64,000 bases of DNA from assembly GCA_949316235.1 (NCBI GenBank), contig OX438741.1, positions 11,347,124 to 11,411,123 of the forward strand, in the 5' to 3' direction. Both the position numbers and the translations under genes were made by a program. The notes beneath the pieces are model-generated. The model was not told where the DNA came from. It searched no databases and was given only the letters and a program-made list of their open reading frames with translations. Position 1 is the first letter of the stretch. Every line of letters starts with the position of its first letter. Positions 25,601 to 33,900 of the stretch are shown in pieces. The stretch comes from Oegoconia quadripuncta. Lineage: Eukaryota > Arthropoda > Insecta > Lepidoptera > Autostichidae.

Positions 25601-28473
25601 AGTAGGCAACGCATATAGCTCAAAGATCTGATAGCCGGAGGGGCATTCAACTTCTGGGGTGGACACCACTTAGCGCACCGTCAAGCGCAGCGTAGGACAT
25701 CCACTCACCATGTGTCGGCAGGCCGCTTCCAATTCGTCGTTCTGAAAATCTATGGAGAAGACCTATATTCAGCAGTGGACGTCATCAGCTGATGATGATG
25801 TTAGGGATTTGCAAGTGCGCTTTAAATGCTGCAATTGCATTAAGGGCACACTTCACGAAATTACAGTCTACGGTAATACCACTCAAGTAAATAATTATAT
25901 ATCTCTTAAACAAACTTCTAACAGCGAAATACAAGAATGTCAAGCTTCGATTCCGATATTTTAAAGTACTGCAAACAGTTCTTGTGCTGCTTAGATAACG
26001 TACAATTACAGTTTACTTGAAGAACCTACCGTTATTCACGACAATCCCATACTCCTCCAAGAAGAAGTTGATATTCGTATTCATCCTCTCCTCCCCCCCA
26101 TCAGACATGGCGACCAGCACGGAGTCCCCGCGCTCCACCATCCCCTTGAGGCAAGCCAGCTCGTCATCTGTGAACACATTCTGCGGTCCTGGTACCACGA
26201 GGATTTTTACATCTTGCAAAATGTTTGGAGAGAGCTCGTCACGATTGCTGAAATCATTATTAAAATAAGAATCGTCTCCTTAATTCAATGATATTATGTG
26301 ATCACCATTGACATCATGGTGTATACTTAAATGCGTTACATAGCCGAAGGGGTTGGTCAGTAGGTATCAATAATAGAACGTATTATTTTCCAAAGGAAAA
26401 TATTTTTGCCTGATATCCGAACTTCAGCAACAGCCTACAGCTCATAAAAGCGACAATAGTAGGTATGGCAGAAGCGCTTGAACGCTGGGCAGATGTGGCG
26501 ATTTAGTGCCACATAAGACCAATCGCGTCAGGTATTCTGTAATGGTTTCACGTTTTTGGTATTGGTTTAGATTCGCTTATTCAGTTAAAGTGGTGTAGAA
26601 AATAGTATTGGGCTATATTTGTGAACGACAACGAGTTAGCATCTCAAACGATGAGCCCGAAGGTAGATGCGTACTGGCCCGGAAACCCCATCTTTTTAGG
26701 GTACTGGCTACCTGACAACCGGAACATCACATGCATGTTTGCTGCATGAATTGACAGATTTAGATAATATGGTGGGAGCTAGCCAGGCGGACATTTAAAA
26801 TGCCCTACCACCAACCAAGCTTTATATACTTATCTCCCATTGGAACTAAACTCAACATACAAAAATCAACGACTTCATAATTATGCGATATTTTCTGCAT
26901 TTTAGTAAAAGAGTTATAGTTGGCAGTCTAGTTGGCTAGTTACTTGGCAGAATGTTAAATTTTTTTTTTAACCTCCGACGACTATATGTTATATTATAAA
27001 CACATAACTATGAAAGTTATGTGTTTATAATATGTGTGTCCAGTCAATGTCCCACGTATCTCAGTAATGCCTGGTCCTATTTGAGTGTGGTTTATATTAG
27101 ACTAAACGAGGGGGACAGGTTATAGCCATATTTGATGAAGATCGATTATGAAGATTTAGCTTTTAACGCTATCTTTAGGTCTAGACCGAGGTCTACTTGG
27201 ATGATGTAATCATTTCTTCAACCAACATTTAGAGGTTATCTCAAACAGTTTCTCGATTTAGGGATCCGTTTAAGAATTTAGCTTGGCTAAAAGCAAAAAG
27301 GTTGGTTTTGAATACCTACATGAAAAAATCCACGGAGTAGTATGCCGGATGAGTTTTTTTACCGTACGGAAAAAAAAGGCATATTAGGTAAGTGAAATAG
27401 AAGGTATTGGCATAGGTAGTTTTATCAAAACCATCATCGATGCACGCCCGGGCGGAGATTGATTATGCGACTGCCGGGGTAATGAGACGACTCCGACCGC
27501 GAAATTTATTTGAAAGTCATATTTTCTCGATGTTTTTTATTTATTTAATTTAATCCTCAAATGACAACGCTGTATTCCATGGTGGCTTTGAAAAAAAACT
27601 ACCTATGCCAATACATTCTATTTCACTTATCTAATATGCTCCACTTTTTCCGAACGGTTAAAAACTCATCGGAAATATAATGAAGTTAAAAGGAAACCCA
27701 TTACAGGTCGAAAAACTTGTAAAATGTACTTTCCCTTGAAAATTAATGAAATGAAATGAACGTCATTTATTCATGTAGGCAATACAATATGCACTTATGA
27801 ACGTCACTTGTTTTTTAAACTACCACTAGCTCGGAACGCGACCACTACTGAGAAGAGCTAGCGAGAAACTCGGAGGGTTTGTCTTTTTTCAATCTGTCAT
27901 TTACAATCTAGAAAGGTTACAACAATTTTTATAGATCGTTTTGTAAAGGAGCAGTTTAATCCCATTTATATAATAATTATTTATCAAACAACAAAAAGCC
28001 CCTTTCTAAGTCCGCATATTGGGGCATGTACGGAACCCTGCACTGCGCGTGACCCGACACGCACTTGGCTAGTTTTCTCGATGTGTTCGATTATGTTTGT
28101 ATGAAAACAAATTACTATGTTTCATCTAAAGTAACGCATACAGTCTTCGCTATTCGTTATCGATTAGTTTTCACTAATCAATAACGAATGAGTGAGCAAT
28201 CTCTGGCGCAATCTCTAGTTTCAATTTGATACGCATGTTTCCGTACGTGCGTTGAAGAATATCCGAATCAATAGAACGTTCCCGGACGTTCCCCGGACGT
28301 TTCCAAATCTAGAACAAATCCAACGGATGCCAATCCTTTAGGAGATTATTGACTTACATCATAACCTTCCATGTTGTTTTCAGCTTCCGATGTAACATTT
28401 TGTAGTTCTCGTTTATTTTAAACATATTGTTCTTTGACACATCGAATAGTATAGTGTTCACTATGGACTTCAT
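10495..28473 (-). CDS. IFT52: Intraflagellar transport protein 52 (IFT-B subunit, OSM-6/NGD5 family)
   Basis: Nine exons give a complete 443-aa protein, close to the roughly 437 aa of vertebrate IFT52: 28473-28358, 26247-26030, 24920-24785, 22937-22789, 14479-14331, 12766-12619, 12173-12070, 11281-11140, 10664-10495. All eight junctions are in phase. IFT52 is a core subunit of the IFT-B complex that carries cargo along cilia. In insects it is expected mainly in ciliated sensory neurons. Recognisable family blocks are TILFDVSKNN at the N-terminus, VLVAMSDGGEE with NINFFLEEYGI (GIFT domain), HPKECHISNGVLNR, YPYGATLTVKRPAAAILSS, GSGHMFADQYL, HLNPIDVDDPD, HEPLRLIAPQFETPFPPL, PPPPLELFDLDEAFSSE, and a C-terminal LEYFVRECG segment, the part that in other species binds IFT46. 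Introns reach 8.3 kb and are full of retroposons. A linker exon (12766-12619) is Pro-rich and diverged. Identity is by remembered family motifs, not a search. Confidence 0.95.
11140..11281 (-). CDS. IFT52: IFT52 exon 8
   Basis: Acceptor ATTTCGCAG, donor GGGCAGG|GTAAGC. Encodes VFQPTFREPPPPPLELFDL and DEAFSSERSQLARLTNKC. Reading through the donor meets a stop 27 bases on. The downstream exon restores the normal C-terminus. Confidence 0.94.
12070..12173 (-). CDS. IFT52: IFT52 exon 7
   Basis: Acceptor TGTTTTCAG, donor TTGGCC|GTGAGT. Encodes PEVLGLYDALGIKHEPLRL then IAPQFETPFPPLNLA, a strongly conserved block. Confidence 0.95.
12619..12766 (-). CDS. IFT52: IFT52 exon 6: Pro-rich linker
   Basis: Acceptor GGACTATAG, donor CAGT|GTAAGT. 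Encodes NEYRTLGDMLWLSSIPLPEP, a Pro-rich stretch, then HPHALFTWRLFSLNLAQ. The exon is GC-rich and poorly conserved, but both junctions keep frame. A LINE 3' fragment starts about 60 bases upstream of its acceptor. Confidence 0.85.
12830..13297 (-). mobile_element. LINE 3' end fragment
   Basis: Minus frame IYNKVPVAIQNLPL-like (NKVPVAIQNLPLNKF, KRKLCAKGYY, SDYLDDKNEW) followed by the CGTTCTTCTCTGGGGAGAC tail. Related fragments: 22390-22690, 23815-24050, 61885-62330. Lies next to IFT52 exon 6. Confidence 0.6.
14331..14479 (-). CDS. IFT52: IFT52 exon 5
   Basis: Acceptor ATTTCTAG, donor CCTGAC|GTAAGT. Encodes GKLFVLGSGHMFADQYLE and DLHLNPIDVDDPD. It follows an 8.3-kb intron, the longest in this gene. 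Confidence 0.94.
14755..15210 (+). repeat. Two tandem copies of the CTCTTTATTGCGCAAAATAA repeat
   Basis: Copies 14755-14915 and 15065-15210 are separated by about 150 bases of AT-rich sequence with a TATATATA run. Same family as 5370-5535. Confidence 0.55.
15371..15612 (-). mobile_element. SINE A, missing part of its head
   Basis: From GCACGACGGGTTCGTACTTG to CATCGAACCCGCGACCT, then unrelated sequence. The tRNA-like head is cut inside the B-box arm. Confidence 0.75.
15892..16874 (-). mobile_element. SINE A split by a LINE insertion
   Basis: The 3' part runs 15892-16039 and the tRNA-like head 16692-16874. AATGC occurs on both sides of the insert (16035-16039 and 16692-16696), so it is probably a target-site duplication. 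Removing the insert restores the family sequence ACAACAATGCTATTAACATT. Confidence 0.85.
16040..16691 (+). mobile_element. LINE 3' end inserted in SINE A
   Basis: Frame [20 protein letters not shown] and FKARVKEHYLEVS, the C-terminus of a non-LTR retrotransposon protein, then a long untranslated tail with GGAAGAGATCTCTTATAGAG and a terminal AAATAAATAAATAAAT run. It is 5' truncated, as target-primed reverse transcription usually leaves such copies. Confidence 0.85.
16881..16955. repeat. Perfect 24-bp inverted repeat hairpin
   Basis: Arms GAGCTTATGCAATGAAAGCA... (16881-16904) and its complement (16932-16955) around a TATATA-rich loop. Abuts the end of the split SINE A. Confidence 0.7.
17735..18230 (+). 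mobile_element. Degenerate LINE 3' end
   Basis: Frame-shifted remnants of NHLHFKPFV/LWKSRVHHM...LNAFKVAIKEHFL type, followed by the AT-rich tail and GCCTGGAAGAGATATATTTT. Confidence 0.5.
18240..19850. other. IFT52 intron 4 stretch with nothing recognised
   Basis: About 1.6 kb, AT-rich, no convincing exon or repeat family on either strand. A GC-richer patch at 19530-19640 has no family resemblance that I can name. Confidence 0.4.
19855..20060 (+). mobile_element. LINE fragment with CxxC-HLLAEC motif
   Basis: CTECGKEDSSQHLLAECVVY is the zinc-knuckle-like motif found near the C-terminus of insect non-LTR reverse transcriptases. Stops follow. Confidence 0.5.
21057..21092. repeat. 16-bp inverted repeat hairpin
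   Basis: AGGTTTGTTTGTTATC and GATAACAAACAAACCT around GTTA, followed by a TATATA run to about 21125. Confidence 0.7.
21370..21612 (-). repeat. Dispersed repeat, copy 2
   Basis: Reverse complement of 3700-3960. A short duplication GTTACGTTACGTAC is seen near 21559. Lies in IFT52 intron 4. Confidence 0.55.
21795..22000 (-). repeat. Dispersed repeat (GTGTGCCGCAGTATACAAAA)
   Basis: Inverted relative at 35690-35875. Both contain TGGATTTGCCCGAGGCGGGC and GCATTTATTTGCATCCATGT. Confidence 0.6.
22184..22369 (-). mobile_element. Chimeric tail: element alpha end fused to another repeat
   Basis: T-run and the first 35 bases of the alpha tail switch at about 22240 to a sequence that is the reverse complement of 3357-3486. 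Confidence 0.6.
22390..22690 (-). mobile_element. LINE 3' end fragment
   Basis: Minus frame [19 protein letters not shown] with downstream KISDYR. Same family as 12830-13297 and 61885-62330. Lies just left of IFT52 exon 4. Confidence 0.55.
22789..22937 (-). CDS. IFT52: IFT52 exon 4
   Basis: Acceptor TTGTTTAG, donor GGAG|GTAGGC. Encodes FVYPYGATLTVKRPAAAILS, then VCYPVKRPVAAMYI, equivalent to the family's YPFGATLNV...P..FPLNRPI.A.Y block. Confidence 0.94.
23024..23318 (+). mobile_element. Chimeric SINE: B head, A tail
   Basis: tRNA-like head (GTTTGGTGTAGGGGTTAGC A-box region, GGATTCGAATCCCG B-box) and SINE B body to CCACAACACAAG, then the SINE A end GGTCAGTACGCT... through GCTAACCCGTTGTGGAT and an A-run. 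Confidence 0.75.
23815..24050 (-). mobile_element. LINE 3' end fragment
   Basis: Close match to 12975-13190 (TTGCCGAGCGGTTCATGTCC, ATAATAGCCTTTGGCACAT). Confidence 0.55.
24785..24920 (-). CDS. IFT52: IFT52 exon 3
   Basis: Acceptor TTAATTTCAG, donor TATTT|GTAAGT. Encodes CVVRAKYHRFYHPKECHISN and GVLNRAV, matching the family VVRTVYY...HPKE...SNGVLNR block. Confidence 0.94.
24975..25260 (+). mobile_element. LINE reverse transcriptase fragment
   Basis: TETWSLTMGLIRKLKVTQRA, then LRDRIRNEEIRRKTKVTDIA. A 3' partial repeat of the RRTKV segment follows with stops. Same family at 45575-45724 and 62920-63074. Confidence 0.7.
25884..26008 (+). repeat. Dispersed repeat next to IFT52 exon 2
   Basis: AAGTAAATAATTATATATC...TATTTTAAAGTACTGCAAAC. 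A copy with 80-90 percent visible match is at 35186-35313. Confidence 0.55.
26030..26247 (-). CDS. IFT52: IFT52 exon 2: GIFT domain
   Basis: Acceptor GATTTCAG, donor AACG|GTAGGT. Encodes DELSPNILQDVKILVVPGPQ, FTDDELACLKGMVERG and NTNINFFLEEYGIVVNN, the best conserved part of the family. Confidence 0.95.
26647..26818 (-). mobile_element. SINE A, internal part
   Basis: From GAAGGTAGATGCGTACTGGC to CCCTACCACCAACCA. Head and poly-A end missing. Confidence 0.65.
26991..27033. repeat. Perfect 19-bp inverted repeat hairpin
   Basis: ATATTATAAACACATAACT and complement with a 5-base loop, in IFT52 intron 1. Confidence 0.7.
27345..27673 (+). mobile_element. Fold-back MITE with ~90-bp arms, copy 1
   Basis: Left arm CCGGATGAGTTTTTTTACCG... 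and right arm ...GGTTAAAAACTCATCGG pair over about 90 bases, including AAGTGAAATAGAAGGTATTG. Second, interrupted copy at 36102-36820. Confidence 0.75.
28152..28189. repeat. 17-bp inverted repeat hairpin (one mismatch)
   Basis: ATTCGTTATCGATTAGT and ACTAATCAATAACGAAT with a 4-base loop, about 170 bases downstream of IFT52 exon 1. Confidence 0.6.
28358..28473 (-). CDS. IFT52: IFT52 exon 1
   Basis: ATG at 28471-28473; MKSIVNTILFDVSKNN then MLHRKLKTTWKVM, the conserved extreme N-terminus. The donor is AT|GTAAGTC, phase 2. The protein would be only slightly longer than family members, which supports this start. Confidence 0.92.
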
Positions 28474-28614
28474 TTTGCTATCACTATAGTTGCTGCTTAC
28501 GTTTTTAAATGCAAAACAATATTTTGTTACCTATTTACTTAGATAGAAACCTAGAATGACGTGACAAATAAGCACTTTGTTCATATTTATTCGATGACGG
28601 TTGTTGTGGTTCTC

Positions 28615-28627
28615 GTTGCTAGGTTAC
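28615..28627 (-). promoter_or_regulatory. X-box-like RFX site upstream of IFT52
   Basis: Minus strand GTAACC-T-AGCAAC, 142 bases before the ATG. The right half fits RRNRAC exactly and the left half has one mismatch to RYYNYY. RFX factors drive ciliary genes through X-boxes close to the start codon, so position and gene fit. The site is imperfect. Confidence 0.45.
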
Positions 28628-28937
28628 CGATATTTTAAAACAATTTTCAGTGAATATCCAAGGAGTTCACATGGCTAATTAATTGAAATATTGACCGTTT
28701 TTATCTTGAAATCTGTTGAAAAAGCCGGTCAAATTAATAAAACACATATATAGGTGCTTTATTTTTCTGGCGGTGAAAATTATTTTTTGGGTCATAATGG
28801 CCAGTGAGTTCGTTCTTTCAACATAATGACGAATATTATTTTGAACTCGAATTTGATCTTGATTTTAGGATTTTTAGGATCCAGTGAAATTGGAACCTCT
28901 GTCTATTTACGCGTGTGTCTAATTTACCTACATGGAT

Positions 28938-29125
28938 CGGTTGCTCGCCCAAGTCAGACTTTCTGTAGATCCGACAATCGGGCCGATTTTTTCCCCGATA
29001 TTTTTATCATCGATTTTTTGACCGTCTTTTTGTAAGACGTGTGTTTCAATATTGCAATCTCTAGGTTCCATTTTTTGCCGACAAAAAATCGGTCACCGAT
29101 TGTCGGACGTGGGCGGATAGCCTAT
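28938..29125 (+). mobile_element. Small fold-back element
   Basis: GGTTGCTCGCCCAAGTCAGA with TCCGACAATCGG at the left pairs with CCGATTGTCGGACGTGGGCG at the right; internal ATCGATTTTTT/AAAAAATCGG arms also pair. Confidence 0.6.
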
Positions 29126-29670
29126 TGTCATATTTATAAGACACGTATTATCCTCTTATGAGGGCTTCGGTTGGAGTAAGTTTTTAGTGGGAGTATTTTA
29201 ATGTAAATCGTAATGTTCTTTAATGTCTTATTAAAAATTTACATAGGTACCTAGTTAGTAAGTAGGTACCTAAATAAATAATATAAGTTTATTTCAGGAA
29301 CTTGTCCCACAGCGATTTACATGGGGACACTCAATGAGTCTTGAGCATTTTAGACAGCTCTACAAAGAGCTACATTAAAAATTTCAAATGAGATTTTAAG
29401 GTTTGTGATGTACTCGCCGTTGATGTTGATGCCGAGTCCCTTCCAGACCAGATTTTTTTAAATTGTTATAAAACATACACTATTAGATTAAAATAACCAC
29501 TGTGAATTTCATTGTGTCGGGAATAATACACATCACATTTTTTTGTTTTACATCTTAGCAATTTCTACAACGCAATGATTCACAGTGGTAACTTTAATTT
29601 AATATCAGAGGTTTTGATAAAAACTTATACTATACCTAAAGCAAGCTACATATTGGTACTATATTAATTT

Positions 29671-30042
29671 TGCCCTACCACCAATCAGGAGCGTCGGTGG
29701 ATCAGCGGTTAAAACACGGTCTCCCAATTTGGAAGGTCCGGGTTCGATTCCCAGGCAGGCCATGTACCAATAAGTTTTAAATTTAATTTCATTACTTATT
29801 TATCCGACTGCTCTTAAACGGCGAAGGAAAATATCGTGAGGAAATCTGCATGTCTGAGAAATAAAAATTCGAAGGCATGTGAAGTCCTCAGCCGCATTTG
29901 CCCTTGCAGTAGGTTGTTCACGGGCTGAGACGACGACGACCACCAATCAATCCGAGTACTATACATGTACCCCGCTGGGGATCGAACCCGCGACCTCTGA
30001 TTCGTAAACCCTTTGTTGTTTACATTGAGCCACGAAGGCGGG
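29671..30042 (-). mobile_element. SINE A interrupted by SINE C
   Basis: Body fragment 29671-29687 and head 29939-30042 (GGGGATCGAACCCGCGACCT, then GAGCCACGAAGGCGG). The insert is flanked by the 11-base repeat ACCACCAATCA at 29677-29687 and 29939-29949. Confidence 0.85.
29688..29938 (+). mobile_element. SINE C (tRNA-like head), inserted in SINE A
   Basis: GGATCAGCGGTTAAAACACG and GGTTCGATTCCCAGGC resemble tRNA A- and B-boxes; the body ends GGTTGTTCACGGGCTGAGAC and a GACGACGAC run. Related copy 41565-41770 (minus); tail scraps near 4990-5050, 7690-7745, 44790-44880. Confidence 0.8.
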
Positions 30043-30573
30043 TATATGACTTCCAAACATCAACAGCCAGGAGATAATTCGAGCAAGCTCTGCAAAATTG
30101 GTAGACCATTCTCTAAGACTACTCCACACTATACGAGAGCGGCTCCAGAGATAAAATAAACACAAATTGTCAAATAATATAATTTTATTTACATCTCGAA
30201 TAATCATTAACATTCGAAATCTTTTATATTCACTATCATTACAATAAAGTATGTTTCATTATTTTCTAGAATTTATTTCTGTATTTACACATCCCAAAAA
30301 ATTTTCTAGTACAATTTTGCATTTATTTCGTTAGAACATCTTTTGTAAAACGTTAAAAAAGAACTGACAATTTTGCGGTTAAAGGTAGGATTAGAATATA
30401 TTATTTTCAAATGAATGACCGGCGAGGTACAGAGGACATGCCATGATCATATTTGGGTATATTCAGTGAACCCTACTGATAATAATTGTATAGAATAAGG
30501 CCCAAAAATCTGTTAAAATTTAGTTTTTTTTTTGGATTCCGATGATTGCTATAGTTTTGTCAGTGGCGTTCCT

Positions 30574-30849
30574 AGGTCCGTATTAGTAAACCATTCTTAG
30601 GATTGAGAACAATCTTATGACCGGTCTCAAGTAAACCTGTTGATTAATAAACCTAACTTGAGACTTGAAAAGCATGTGCATACCCAAACAGTACTATTAA
30701 TAAACGTAACTCAAGACTATCATTCATTCGCCGGTGAGGCGAATAATTCATAAGTGATCTCAACTGAGTAGACGTCAACTTCTTAAGATGCATCTCGGGT
30801 GATTCAGCCTTAAGACTTGTATTGAGATTGGTTTATTAATACGGGCCCT
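30574..30849 (+). mobile_element. MITE with GGCCCGTATTAATAAACC ends, copy 1
   Basis: Terminal inverted repeats AGGTCCGTATTAGTAAACCA / TGGTTTATTAATACGGGCCC. Body 75-85 percent like 32421-32755, with a missing segment. Confidence 0.75.
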
Positions 30850-31122
30850 AGAGTTTCAGAGTCAATGCAAGCCCGAGATATGTTGGATGAATGATTTTTA
30901 CGCAGTCAATGAAGTTAAATACATCTTGTTACCGGTTCAATCCGAAGCATCACTTGCAATTCCTGTACTGTGTAAAGAACAATAAAGTTTGAAGTTGATA
31001 TTCCTGATTGAGATTTCGGGAGATCAAATTACCGCCACTGATTGTATTGCTGAGATTACCCACAATCATTAAAAAGATTGTAGGTTATATCAGCATCACA
31101 AAGCATCACATAATATAATCCC

Positions 31123-31579
31123 TCATTGTGAGAGTAGAGAAATTACTAATCTGTAAAATTCAAACTCCGAAGGTAATATAATTATTTTGTTACAGCAGTG
31201 TTTGTTCTGTTAGTGTTCAAACGAATGACTGAAACATAAAGAGAGGTATGACGCCATTTTGAAGCTAATGGGACGACCACATGACAGTTCTCTCTCCAAG
31301 TACTGCAAAAATCAGTACTAAAAAATATCGGAATCTATCAACTATAGCTTGACATTCTTATATATCCCTGTTAGGGCATTGTTTATGAGATAAATTATTT
31401 AATTGAGTGGGCGAACTGTCATGTGGTCGTCCCATTAGCTTCAAAATGGCGTCATACCTCTCTTTATGTTTCAGTCATTCGTTTGAACACTAACAGAACA
31501 AACACTGCTGTAACAAAATAATATATTACCTTCGGAGTTTGAATTTTACAGATTAGTAATTTCTCTACTCTCACAATGA
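31123..31579 (+). mobile_element. Fold-back element with ~168-bp arms
   Basis: Arms 31123-31290 and 31413-31579 are almost perfectly complementary (for example GACGACCACATGACAGTTC / GAACTGTCATGTGGTCGTC) around a 122-base spacer. No open frame. Near-identity of the arms implies a young insertion or gene conversion. Confidence 0.85.
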
Positions 31580-32420
31580 TTTTATATGTAATTTCATCTA
31601 TGAAGCCATCGGTTATGTTCTAATATATGATTGGTTGGTTCATCGCTAGCTCGGCAATTTAACGGTTTCTTATTGGTCAATGTTATCGATGACTACACTG
31701 ATGAACTTACATAATTTAAGGGCAGATCAACCTAAAGCCAAATAGATAGACATGAATACAATACATATTGACAGATATCAAAAAAGGGCCTACATCTCAG
31801 TAAAGGACATTACTATTTATTTGTTTTATTGGATTATTTATTTGTACACATATTGAATTATTTATAGAATTGTATTGAATTAGATTGAGTATTATTGAAT
31901 CGACATTGACATTGTAAGACTATTACAAAACAATAAATATTCGAATCTAATGACTACTCTTCCCGGAGCACTCATTCCATAGACAGTAGACACAGAGCTA
32001 TTATTGTAGGAATCAAGGGAAGAACATGATAAGTCACATTGACATCATTATACAGAATATAACCATTTCAAAAAGTTATTACATTAAAATACATTGTATA
32101 TGTATGTTAAATGAATTAACAATATATCTGAATGTTAACTGTGGAAAAAAAGCTTTCTGAGTGAGGCAATGTTTAGGGAAAAACGTGTTATGTCCATTGC
32201 AGGAATATTGTTCGATTGAAGACGTTTGAAAATTCCAAAAAAATAAATCAATTTTCATGGGAATAATTTGAGTCTCTGGACTAAACATGTTTTTCCCTTA
32301 ATTTAATGTAGATAGCAAATACGTTTTATTTAAACAATGACATAATTATCTCATTAAAAAAAACTGTGACATCATGTTCTCCTGACACCTTTGTTTCAAT
32401 ATCAGTGCCTTGTTACATTT

Positions 32421-32755
32421 AGGCCCGTATTAATAAACCATTCTCAAGATTGAGAACAGTCTTGTGACCGGTCTCAAGTAAACGTGTTGATTAATAAACC
32501 TAACTTGAAACCTGAAAAGCACGTGCCTACTCAAGCAGTACTCATTTGAGAGGTGCGCGTATTAATAAACGAAACTCAAGACTATCATTCATTCGCCGCT
32601 GAGGCGAATACTTGAGAAGTGATCTCAGCTGAGTAGACCTCAAGATTGGTTTACAAATTAGCACGAAGCTTGAGTTAGCGTCAACTGCTTAAGACGCATC
32701 TTAGTTGATACAACCTCAAGACTTCTATTGAGATTGATTTATTAATACTGGCCCT
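32421..32755 (+). mobile_element. MITE with GGCCCGTATTAATAAACC ends, copy 2
   Basis: AGGCCCGTATTAATAAACCA at the left and ATTTATTAATACTGGCCCT at the right. Includes an internal repeat of TATTAATAAAC. Longer than copy 1. Confidence 0.75.
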
Positions 32756-33480
32756 ACATTCAGCCAATATTACACCCACTACATATTCACACATAAATGA
32801 AGCTTTCAGCAGTAAACGGTACAAACAATTTCATTTACGATACCTACTTAATAAAAAGTTTAGGCCAAATAAATTTATATCAAAAACTGATTACTTTATA
32901 AACAGAACTACAAAAAGGTTTCATAGAAAAATAGGTTGTGCTTACTTTAGGAGAAACAAATGATTTTGTTGGCGAAATGGCCGTCTGCATCGACGTATAT
33001 CTTTGATAACGATTTGCATTTCCATGCCATGATTGACAATCATGTGAACAATTCGGAAAAAGGCTCTTACCGACCTCGGGAAGTCAGAAAAGGTCACATT
33101 GACAATTCATGCGAAAGGATGCAGATCCTTAGCAATTCATCTAGTTTTTATAACAGGGTCACGCTTTTTAGTCGAATTGTAAAGAATTGAAAGATTCATG
33201 TAAAGCAGGGGTGGCAAAGAGGTCCACTGCGAAGGCGATTTGGGAAGCCCGCGAGGTTAAATTAGTTTTTTTTTTCATCATATAAACATTTTTTTTGTAG
33301 TATACATTTTTCGTGTCTTTCTTTTTGTTTTTTTTTTGAAGTTCAAGCTTCATAGTTAAGAATCAAGTAATGAGCAACTAGTTCAAGAGCAAAAGTTTAA
33401 AAAATAAGATAAATGTGTTAGGTACATACAAATCTTTACTCCTAACTTTCTGTTTGCGCATCATTAGTTCTTATAGTCGA

Positions 33481-33900
33481 AGTCAAAAATGCTTTATTTT
33501 GTAGGTACACAGGGTACATCCAGACGACCTGTTTGGTGTAGTGGTTAGAAACTCTGCTACTATACCAAATGGTCGCGGGTTCAAATCCCGCTAGGGGCAT
33601 GTTTGTATGATGAATACAGACATGTGTTACCGAGTTATGGATGTTTTTCATTTATACATGTATTTATTTGCAAAAAAAAAATGTATCTGTGTAGTTCATC
33701 AACCATCTGGGATACCAGATGGTAACACAAGCCTAGATGCTTACTGTGGACCTAGATAGGGCTGTGTGTTTGTGCAAAGATATTTATTTATTATTTAAAA
33801 TAGTCAGATTTGACATTTTTTTAAGCTACTGCTTGTTCAAAAGGCAATTTTCCCCTGAGAAGAACAAGCAAGAAACTCGAGGGGTTGCTCTTCATATACT
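33481..33900 (+). mobile_element. LINE tail interrupted by SINE B
   Basis: TTTATTTTGTAGGTACACAG...GGGTACA (to 33518), SINE B 33519-33794, then TTAAAATAGTCAGATTTGAC and AAGAACAAGCAAGAAACTCG. The uninterrupted order is seen at 61885-62030. Confidence 0.8.
33519..33794 (+). mobile_element. SINE B, full copy
   Basis: Head CCTGTTTGGTGTAGTGGTTA (A-box) and GGGTTCAAATCCCGC (B-box), body with CATCAACCATCTGGGATACC, end TTTATTTATTATT. Other copies: 36275-36527 and 34243-34375 (minus), 53353-53530 (plus), 3088-3170 (minus). Confidence 0.8.

Noticed and set aside
29700..29762. tRNA-like sequence with A- and B-box
   Set aside because: Part of SINE C with a target-site duplication. It lacks a foldable acceptor stem and is followed by the SINE body. 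The same holds for SINE A and B heads at 45191, 33522, 23030 and 36480.
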